NCBI GenBank assembly: GCA_903930085.1
Contig: CAIYXD010000258.1
Coordinates: 1-5,350 of the forward strand
Direction of reading: 5' to 3'
Length of the DNA: 5,350 nt
Origin: an uncultured Flavobacteriia bacterium
Lineage (GTDB): Bacteria > Bacteroidota > Bacteroidia > Flavobacteriales_D > Crocinitomicaceae
Shown here: positions 1 to 5,350 of the stretch, one piece after another
Numbering within the stretch: the stretch's first letter is position 1
Layout: every line of letters starts with the position of its first letter
Translations under genes and position numbers: made by a program
Notes under the pieces: model-generated
The model's input: only the letters and a program-made list of their open reading frames with translations
What the model was told of the DNA's origin: nothing
Databases searched by the model: none

Positions 1-511
1 AATAAGCAAATTTACCATTTACACCAATACTTAATTTTTGACTTAATCGAAAAGCATAGCCACCTGTAATCTCAAATTCGGATGGTTTGTCATCGCGAAT
101 AACATTTCCTGCATTGTCGGTAAAGGTAATTTCACCTAAACTAAAATAACGTAAAGACCCAGCAACCGCATTTCGCTCGTTAATTTTATAATAACCTGCT
201 AAATAAGATAAATGAATATCATTCGTCAATTGTCGCAACCAAGGCGTATAAGAAACACTAATTTCCGATTTTTCCTTCGCGAAATTTAAAATAGAAGTAT
301 TCCAATAAATAGAATTAGAATTAGCACTCAGGGCAGTTCCAGCATCTCCCATAGCGCCTGCACGAGAATCTGGAGTGATGGACATAAACGGCAATGCTGT
401 AGTTATTGTATTCAACTGCAGATCATTATCCGTTACACCGCTGCCAGTAGGTTGAGCAAGTGTTAACAATGGAATGGAGGACAAAAATAAACTGACAATA
501 ATTCTTTTCAT
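1..511 (-). CDS. porV: PorV (LptO), T9SS outer-membrane shuttle/anchor protein, 5' part only
   Basis: Partial gene reading off the left edge; the first 170 residues are visible and the frame is open throughout. PorV is an outer-membrane beta-barrel of the FadL-like type that binds CTD-bearing cargo after translocation and holds the sortase PorU at the surface. Residues 1-19 form a signal peptide (basic KR, hydrophobic core, then LTLA|Q). The family hallmark follows at about residues 41-58, PFMSITPDSRAGAMGDAG, leading to alternating beta-strand sequence with aromatic residues such as SVSYTPWLRQL and LSYLAGYYKI. The family is usually near 380-400 residues, so over half is missing. ATG 511 is chosen because it gives the complete signal peptide; the leader before it is A-rich (AGAAGAAAAAAGT) with no clear Shine-Dalgarno site. 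It lies 60 bp downstream of porU on the same strand, the pairing known from Flavobacterium and relatives, so cotranscription is likely, although the spacer also holds a possible promoter. Confidence 0.93.
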   Translation of the reverse strand, partial: MKRIIVSLFLSSIPLLTLAQPTGSGVTDNDLQLNTITTALPFMSITPDSRAGAMGDAGTALSANSNSIYWNTSILNFAKEKSEISVSYTPWLRQLTNDIHLSYLAGYYKINERNAVAGSLRYFSLGEITFTDNAGNVIRDDKPSEFEITGGYAFRLSQKLSIGVNGKFAY

Positions 512-536
512 ACTTTTTTCTTCTGTTTTCAACGTA

Positions 537-544
537 CAAATATA
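537..544 (-). promoter_or_regulatory. Possible Bacteroidota -7 box for porV
   Basis: The minus strand reads TATATTTG, an exact match to the Bacteroidota -7 consensus TAnnTTTG. It ends 25 bases before the porV start codon, which would give a short leader of about 20 nt. I see no TTG at the usual distance of about 19 bp upstream; the nearest, at 578-580, is too far. The box also overlaps the 3' arm of a hairpin. In AT-rich spacer DNA an 8-base match with two free positions can arise by chance, so an internal promoter is only a possibility. Confidence 0.4.
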
Positions 545-564
545 CATAAATGAATTACGTATAT
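540..564 (-). repeat. AT-rich inverted repeat (hairpin) in the porU-porV spacer
   Basis: On the minus strand the arms are ATATACGTAA (564-555) and TTATGTATAT (549-540), separated by a 5-nt loop. All ten positions pair in the minus-strand RNA, nine as Watson-Crick pairs and one as G-U; the plus-strand RNA would have an A-C mismatch instead. It begins 7 bases after the porU stop codon. No U-tract follows (the next bases are TTGTACG), so it is not a standard intrinsic terminator. It could be a processing or stability element between the two cistrons, a weak attenuator, or an operator over the overlapping -7 box. The structure is visible; any function is inferred. Confidence 0.6.
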
Positions 565-571
565 CCTTTTG

Positions 572-3500
572 TTATTTCAATAAAACTAGTTTTTCAATTT
601 TTTCTGCTTTCCCTCCATCTGGAGTTTTGATATTCAAGCAATAAATATAAACACCTTTTGCCAATTGGTCACCAAAATCATCTTTTCCATCCCAGGAAAT
701 ACCTTCTGAACGGAATCCTTCAGTATGCACTGTTTTATTGATTGTTTTAATTAATCTTCCTGAAACGGTAAAAATTTGAATTTGTGTTTCTAGCTCTGAA
801 CAAACTTGGTTATGCTCAAAATAAAACTTGGTTTGGGTGGTGAATGGATTTGGGTAATTCAAAACGTGATCTAGCGCTATATTTTCTTTTTCCTGCACAA
901 TAAAATCGAGCGTGCCGGTAGATGAATTATTATTCACATCCCAAACTTTCAAGGATAAAGTATGCGGACCTTTTTCCAATGGGGGAAATTTATAATTTAC
1001 CTTCCCCGATTGATAGGAATCCAAATCTGCAGCATAATATTCATTTAAGACAATCGGATTAGCAGAATTTTCATCTATAATCGCCATTAAATCGTGTCCA
1101 ATGCCATTTCCAACTGTATTGATACCATTTTCATCAAATAATTTGGCAATTAAAATAGGTGTCTCATTCGTTATTCCTCCGGAAACAAAAGATTCTTCAT
1201 TCAAAAAAAGATCAATTTCAGGTCCTACCTCATCGCTAATTCCAGTTGGATCAATTCCTCCTATTAAACAGCGTTTGTCTTCGCCTCCTGCGTCGGAAAG
1301 TGCGTTCTCGCCATAATAACTAATTTTTCCTGGACCGAAAGCATAATTAATATCTTTTGGGACAATAAATGTGAACTGGAAATAGCCATTAACAACCGAT
1401 ACCTTTCCCTTGTAAACAATATTTCTCTGAATCTCAAAAGGTATTATTGGCGAAAGTGGATCTTGACCAAGCGTATTTTGAATTTTAATTTTATCGAAAA
1501 TCGAAGGAGATAAAACACCATTAAATCCTGTCATGACAGAACCATCATAATTCTCAACATGCCCTTTGATGGTAACTTTGCTGAGTGCTTTAATGGTATC
1601 AATTTGCACAGTTGGACTCAAACCATTGATACTATCCGTTGCGATTTTTAATGCGGGCAAAGCAATTTTCAATGCTGGATCCCCAATCAAAGTAAAACTG
1701 CGCTTATTTTCGGAAGAACCAGATGCATTTTTCGTCAGGCGCATAATTTCTCCAAAGGTTTTTGGGACATTATTAGCATCGCGAACAAAAACATTCTCAA
1801 AAAATCGCTTCCCTGTAATCGTATTCACACCAAAATAAACAGAACGTGTTGTTGTCATCAACGCAATAGAACCACCATACGGATTCAACGAAGCCCATTC
1901 TCCTGCGGAAACTCTCGAAGGATCATCAAATTTTGTGAATTCACATGTAGCAGAAACAAAAACGTTCAGTTTATCGATATTTTTCCAACTCTGAATTTGC
2001 GGCACGGTAACGATTCGCTCTTCGGCCAATCCAACTTCTCCTCCATGTCCAACGTAATTCAACAGTAATACTCCGCGCTCTACACGATCGGTAATCGCGT
2101 CAAAAACATCCGGATAGCGCTGTCCACCAGCAGTGGAAACTTGGGTGAATGCATCTGTATATAATTTATCGCAATTCATTTCCGGATGGTTTTGTTTTAC
2201 CTGAAGATATTGCGGTTCTGTATCGTACTTAATGAAATAACCATCCTCTTCATCGTCTGCAATCTGCAGATAATTTAGTCTCCAATCGCCTAAAGTAGAA
2301 CTGTTTCCCGCTGCATCCAAAGTGCAATTTGTTGTTGCTGAGGAATAAATAGACGAACCATTCTTCATATAATGTTCAATTTTATCCACTTGCTCCTTTG
2401 CTTGCTGGTTATCCGAAATCAACAATCTACCGATTCCAATATCCAACATATCTGTTGGTGAAATTCCTTCCAGATCATCCAACATACCATAATAATCATC
2501 GGTTACTAAGGAAGCAATATGGTTTTCACCTCCTATAACCTGAAAAGTAGGAACAAAATTATTGTTATTTGGAACACGATTTTTTGGATCAAATGTTCCA
2601 TCGCCAAATAGACAAAGGTATTTTGGACGTTCTGATGGATTTAGTGTTCCACGGTCATAAAACATTTTCGCAAACATCCGAATTGCAGTTGGATCGAGCA
2701 TTCCAGAACTAAATTCATTGAAAATTTGCTCTGTATTAACCACGTGAACTGTCAACCCTTCATCGCGGTGCAAATTCGCCAATCGGTTTGCTTGGGCGGT
2801 GAAATTTTTATGTGTTACAATTAAATAATCCGCTTGGGGCAAAGCATGCAGATTTTGAAATGCAACCGAACCAACTATTTCTGGTGTTAAAAAAACGGAA
2901 CCATTAGAGGCAACAAATTCCTTAAGACTCTCTGTTTCTTGGATAATTGTATACGTTGATCCAACTAAATCTCCTAATATCCGCATTGGAACTTGTCGAT
3001 TAGTTATATCCCAAATAAAACCATTCGTTGGAAAACCTGTCACTTCAAATTGACTGACTTTCCCCGGACCAACAGAAACGAGGTCGCGGAAATTCATTTG
3101 TTGTCCATAAAATTGAAGGGAACGTCTTGCATTTAAAAGGATTCTATCCAAATAAACCAGTGTACTTGGCGAATTGCGAATAATGGAAATTTTAAATGGC
3201 AAAGAAGAAGTCGGATTCAATAATTCCATTGTATTTGCAGATTGTACAAAGTCCATGGAAACGGCAGGTAAATTAGCGGAGAAAAGAACATTATTATTGA
3301 CAGAATATTTTTGATTCGTACCGCTCGATGTTTTACTATTTGTTGCGATAGCAGTTTTGAAAGTCGCCGGAAAAGAACTCACAATATTAGGAACAGAGAA
3401 ATTAAATACTTTCTCTAGTTCTGTATCAAACAATTCACCATACCACCTTTGTCCAGCCTTAACAAGATTCACAAAATCGTTTTCGTACACATCAAAAAAG

Positions 3501-4444
3501 GAATAATCCGTCACAACATTTGTCACCGGGTAATCGGAATTCCCAACCGATTGAATCCGCATTGGAGGTTCGGAAGCGTTGATGTTTACAAAATAGCAGG
3601 AATATTCGGAATAAATATTTTTAGTTTGATTAAATTCTACTGTTCCATTAACTCCCCATCGATTTGGACCCCAACCATAAAAAAGTATATAATCGTCCGA
3701 ATCGAATGTCCCATCTGATTCTCCAACAACGAAAAGAGCATTTTTTGCAAGATCATCGGTTCTAGGAATCGAATTTACCTCCGGCAACTTTCCATCACCA
3801 TTTCCATAAATGTGAATATGCTGTGGATTCAAGCCATTGGTTGAAATACCACAACTTTCCAGAAAAGATTTATCTATTTTATAAATTCCATCGTTCTTCA
3901 CTTGAATTTTATACCAACTTCCTGAACCTTCTTGTAAGACAGAATTTGCAACAAAATCTTTTTCAAAAGAGGTAGAAGCACTAGTAATAGGTAGAAGAGC
4001 TAGTTCTAAATTTGTAATTCGATGAATAACTCCACCTACTTTTACATAAGGGAACAAATATAAAACTGCAAAATGTTCAGTTGCCGCGCTGGTAACTTTT
4101 GATTCAAGTTGCAAAGAATCGGTAACCTGAAAAGAAAACTCATTTAAAAAAGAAATATCAGTTTTTGGCGCAATAGAAGTAGTGTAATCGATTAATTTCA
4201 ATTCAAAATTCGTTGATTTCAATTTTTGTTGCCAAAAGAAAACCGGCTTGCCATTGTCTAACTCCTGATCAGATATTACTGGAGCAATAGTGGTTTTTCC
4301 TTCATAATTTAAAGTTACTGGTGCCTTCCAATCTATTTGCAAATTAATGATTTCCTGACCGGTAGCAGAAAAAAATGACAAACAATAAATGGAAATTAAC
4401 AACACAAAACTTCTAGAAATTGTGCTAAATATTTTAAAATTCAT
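572..4444 (-). CDS. porU: PorU, type IX secretion system C-terminal signal peptidase/sortase (peptidase C25 family)
   Basis: Complete, 1290 aa. PorU sits on the cell surface bound to PorV, removes the CTD from T9SS cargo and transfers the new C-terminus to a surface anchor. A signal peptide covers residues 1-29 (hydrophobic 12-26, cleavage near SATG|QE). A PorU-type N-terminal beta region follows, including SWYKIQVKNDGIYKID at 176-191. The gingipain-like C25 domain spans about 538-925: FGDGTFDP 613-620, VTDDYYG 647-653, GIGR 670-673, NYVGHGG 796-802 with catalytic His800, and SATCEFTKFDDP 831-842 with catalytic Cys834. The His-to-Cys distance of 34 is close to that in gingipains. Ig-like beta domains fill about 950-1185. 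Residues 1194-1290 resemble a T9SS CTD (LNYPNPF, then SWDGKDDFG, GVYIY and the basic end EKLVLLK); PorU is known to keep its own CTD uncleaved. Length is similar to flavobacterial PorU. The start is supported by the signal peptide and the absence of room upstream. No frameshift or missing key residue is seen. Confidence 0.96.
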   Translation of the reverse strand: MNFKIFSTISRSFVLLISIYCLSFFSATGQEIINLQIDWKAPVTLNYEGKTTIAPVISDQELDNGKPVFFWQQKLKSTNFELKLIDYTTSIAPKTDISFLNEFSFQVTDSLQLESKVTSAATEHFAVLYLFPYVKVGGVIHRITNLELALLPITSASTSFEKDFVANSVLQEGSGSWYKIQVKNDGIYKIDKSFLESCGISTNGLNPQHIHIYGNGDGKLPEVNSIPRTDDLAKNALFVVGESDGTFDSDDYILFYGWGPNRWGVNGTVEFNQTKNIYSEYSCYFVNINASEPPMRIQSVGNSDYPVTNVVTDYSFFDVYENDFVNLVKAGQRWYGELFDTELEKVFNFSVPNIVSSFPATFKTAIATNSKTSSGTNQKYSVNNNVLFSANLPAVSMDFVQSANTMELLNPTSSLPFKISIIRNSPSTLVYLDRILLNARRSLQFYGQQMNFRDLVSVGPGKVSQFEVTGFPTNGFIWDITNRQVPMRILGDLVGSTYTIIQETESLKEFVASNGSVFLTPEIVGSVAFQNLHALPQADYLIVTHKNFTAQANRLANLHRDEGLTVHVVNTEQIFNEFSSGMLDPTAIRMFAKMFYDRGTLNPSERPKYLCLFGDGTFDPKNRVPNNNNFVPTFQVIGGENHIASLVTDDYYGMLDDLEGISPTDMLDIGIGRLLISDNQQAKEQVDKIEHYMKNGSSIYSSATTNCTLDAAGNSSTLGDWRLNYLQIADDEEDGYFIKYDTEPQYLQVKQNHPEMNCDKLYTDAFTQVSTAGGQRYPDVFDAITDRVERGVLLLNYVGHGGEVGLAEERIVTVPQIQSWKNIDKLNVFVSATCEFTKFDDPSRVSAGEWASLNPYGGSIALMTTTRSVYFGVNTITGKRFFENVFVRDANNVPKTFGEIMRLTKNASGSSENKRSFTLIGDPALKIALPALKIATDSINGLSPTVQIDTIKALSKVTIKGHVENYDGSVMTGFNGVLSPSIFDKIKIQNTLGQDPLSPIIPFEIQRNIVYKGKVSVVNGYFQFTFIVPKDINYAFGPGKISYYGENALSDAGGEDKRCLIGGIDPTGISDEVGPEIDLFLNEESFVSGGITNETPILIAKLFDENGINTVGNGIGHDLMAIIDENSANPIVLNEYYAADLDSYQSGKVNYKFPPLEKGPHTLSLKVWDVNNNSSTGTLDFIVQEKENIALDHVLNYPNPFTTQTKFYFEHNQVCSELETQIQIFTVSGRLIKTINKTVHTEGFRSEGISWDGKDDFGDQLAKGVYIYCLNIKTPDGGKAEKIEKLVLLK

Positions 4445-4448
4445 ACTA

Positions 4449-4456
4449 CAAATATG
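4449..4456 (-). promoter_or_regulatory. Near-match -7 box abutting the porU start codon
   Basis: The minus strand reads CATATTTG, one base off TAnnTTTG, ending 4 bases before the porU ATG. A transcript started from it would begin about at the start codon, giving a leaderless or nearly leaderless mRNA. There is no TTG at the expected -33 distance. I find no exact TAnnTTTG on the minus strand elsewhere in the intergenic region, so either this weak box is used or porU uses another kind of promoter. Confidence 0.25.
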
Positions 4457-4515
4457 ATTAGGATTACTTTCTAACGAATAAAAAACGTAACAAATCTTTG
4501 ATTATTTTGTTTGAT

Positions 4516-4530
4516 TTACAATATTTGTAA
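4516..4530. promoter_or_regulatory. Perfect 6+6 palindrome in the divergent promoter region, possible operator
   Basis: TTACAA (4516-4521) and TTGTAA (4525-4530) are exact reverse complements with a 3-bp centre, a layout typical of a dimeric repressor or activator site. The right arm contains the candidate -33 TTTG of the plus-strand PorP/SprF promoter, and the site lies between the two divergent genes, so a bound protein could affect both. No regulator can be named from the sequence, and AT-rich palindromes of this size are not rare. Confidence 0.35.
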
Positions 4531-4558
4531 CCTTAATTTAATTTTTCCGTTATCTTTG
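4524..4558 (+). promoter_or_regulatory. Probable promoter of the PorP/SprF gene (-33 TTTG, -7 TATCTTTG)
   Basis: TATCTTTG at 4551-4558 matches the Bacteroidota -7 consensus TAnnTTTG exactly. A TTTG at 4524-4527 could serve as the -33 element, but the 23-bp spacing is longer than the usual 19 or so. Initiation would fall near 4563-4566, leaving a leader of about 25-28 nt before the ATG at 4591. Position, orientation and the exact -7 box make this the best-supported promoter in the window. Confidence 0.6.
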
Positions 4559-4590
4559 GTCAGATTTCGATGTTATTTTAACCAACACAA

Positions 4591-5350
4591 ATGAAAATAT
4601 TTAAACGTCTAATTATTACTTGTGCATTTCTAACTATTCAACTAGGTGCCAATGCTCAGGACCCAACGTTTACGCAGTTTTACGCCAATCCGCTATATTT
4701 GAATCCAGCTTTTGCAGGATCTAATGGTTGTCCACGTTTTGCGATGAATTACCGAAACGAATGGCCACAATTAACTGGAAACTACGTAACTTACAGCGCT
4801 TCTTACGATCAATACTTCAAAAATATCACTGGTGGATTTGGTGTTTTAGCAACGCACGATCAGCAGGGACAAGGAACTATAAAAACCTCGATGCTTGGTT
4901 TGATTTACTCTTACCACGCAAGTTTGAATAGAAAATGGAAATTAATGTTTGGTGCACGTGCTTCTTGGTATCAAAAATCGTTGGATTGGGACAAATTGAC
5001 TTTTGGAGACATGATTGATCCGCGCAGAGGTTTCATTTATGCAACAGGAGATGTTCCTAGAGGCGGAACAAGAGGTTTCTTCGATGCATCTGCAGGAATT
5101 GTAATTTTCAACAAACGCTTTTTTGCTGGATTTGCAACACACCATTTAAATACACCGAACGAATCCATGATTATTGGTGATTCTAAATTACCAATGCGAT
5201 TCACGGGCCACATGGGTGCAGAAATACAATTGGGTACGAAATCGAAATATTCGAATACTACTTCTATCATGCCAAATGTTATCTACCAATACCAAAATGG
5301 ATTTCAGGAATTAAGTGTTGGAACATATATTAAGTATGGTGCATTCAATG
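4591..5350 (+). CDS. porP: PorP/SprF-family type IX secretion outer-membrane protein, 3' end missing
   Basis: Partial; 253 residues visible and the frame is open to the right edge. Family members are outer-membrane beta-barrels of roughly 300-350 residues, so about a quarter is missing. Residues 1-22 form a signal peptide (MKIFKR, hydrophobic stretch, then ANA|QD). Directly after cleavage comes the family signature QDPTFTQFYANPLYLNPAFAG (23-43). Alternating barrel strands follow, with NYRNEWP near 53-59, YSASYDQYF near 68-76 and WDKLTFGDMIDP near 133-144. PorP in Porphyromonas is required for T9SS secretion and is encoded just ahead of porK-L-M-N; SprF paralogs in Flavobacterium help secrete or attach the adhesin SprB. 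The porP symbol is the best guess, since paralogs are common and the downstream genes are not visible. ATG 4591 is chosen for its signal peptide and the A-rich ACCAACACAA leader; the earlier ATG at 4570 meets a stop after three codons. It is transcribed divergently from porU across 146 bp. Confidence 0.9.
   Translation, partial: MKIFKRLIITCAFLTIQLGANAQDPTFTQFYANPLYLNPAFAGSNGCPRFAMNYRNEWPQLTGNYVTYSASYDQYFKNITGGFGVLATHDQQGQGTIKTSMLGLIYSYHASLNRKWKLMFGARASWYQKSLDWDKLTFGDMIDPRRGFIYATGDVPRGGTRGFFDASAGIVIFNKRFFAGFATHHLNTPNESMIIGDSKLPMRFTGHMGAEIQLGTKSKYSNTTSIMPNVIYQYQNGFQELSVGTYIKYGAFN

Noticed and set aside
512..571. Intrinsic terminator after porU
   Set aside because: A hairpin is present but it is AT-only apart from one C-G and one G-U pair and no U-tract follows it.
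1101..1316. Plus-strand open frame of 71 codons
   Set aside because: Lies wholly antisense to the Ig-like region of porU; the product has no recognisable domain and no upstream signal.
1566..1838. Plus-strand open frame of 90 codons
   Set aside because: Antisense to the end of the conserved PorU protease domain, where the minus strand is clearly the coding one; no start signals.
3449..3718. Plus-strand open frame of 89 codons
   Set aside because: Antisense to the PorU N-terminal region; no family resemblance.
4497..4516. Direct repeat TTTGATT (4497-4503 and 4510-4516) in the divergent spacer
   Set aside because: Only seven bases in T-rich sequence; expected by chance and not placed convincingly relative to a promoter.
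4728..4931. Plus-strand open frame of 67 codons in another frame of the PorP/SprF gene
   Set aside because: The PorP/SprF frame across the same bases has clear family motifs; this is an out-of-frame shadow.
4942..5270. Two overlapping minus-strand open frames (4942-5145 and 5037-5270)
   Set aside because: Both are antisense to the PorP/SprF gene and have composition typical of shadows, with no motif.

Overview
The window is AT-rich and comes from a member of the Bacteroidota, most likely Flavobacteriales. Three signs point there: all three genes belong to the type IX secretion system (T9SS), which is essentially confined to this phylum; promoter-like TAnnTTTG boxes precede two of the genes; and the start codons have A-rich leaders rather than Shine-Dalgarno sites. 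A genus cannot be assigned from the sequence alone.

Layout: the left edge holds the 5' part of a minus-strand porV gene (1-511, cut by the window edge). A 60-bp spacer with an AT-rich hairpin separates it from a complete minus-strand porU gene (572-4444, 1290 aa). A 146-bp divergent intergenic region follows, holding the upstream signals of both flanking genes. On the plus strand, a PorP/SprF-family outer-membrane protein gene (4591 to the right edge) lacks its 3' end. No stretch longer than 300 bases is without a gene. I see no tRNA, rRNA, CRISPR array, insertion sequence or phage feature.

How the genes work together: T9SS cargo crosses the outer membrane carrying a C-terminal domain (CTD). 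In the characterised system PorV is an outer-membrane barrel that collects cargo and carries the surface protease PorU, which removes the CTD and transfers the cargo to a surface anchor. PorP/SprF-family barrels connect to the T9SS ring and motor (PorK/N, PorL/M) or serve particular surface adhesins. The window is therefore a piece of the secretion and sortase machinery. The system itself is already known. What deserves a second look is local: the porU-porV hairpin, a palindrome in the divergent promoter region, the possible leaderless start of porU, a small in-protein duplication in PorU, and the divergent PorP neighbour.
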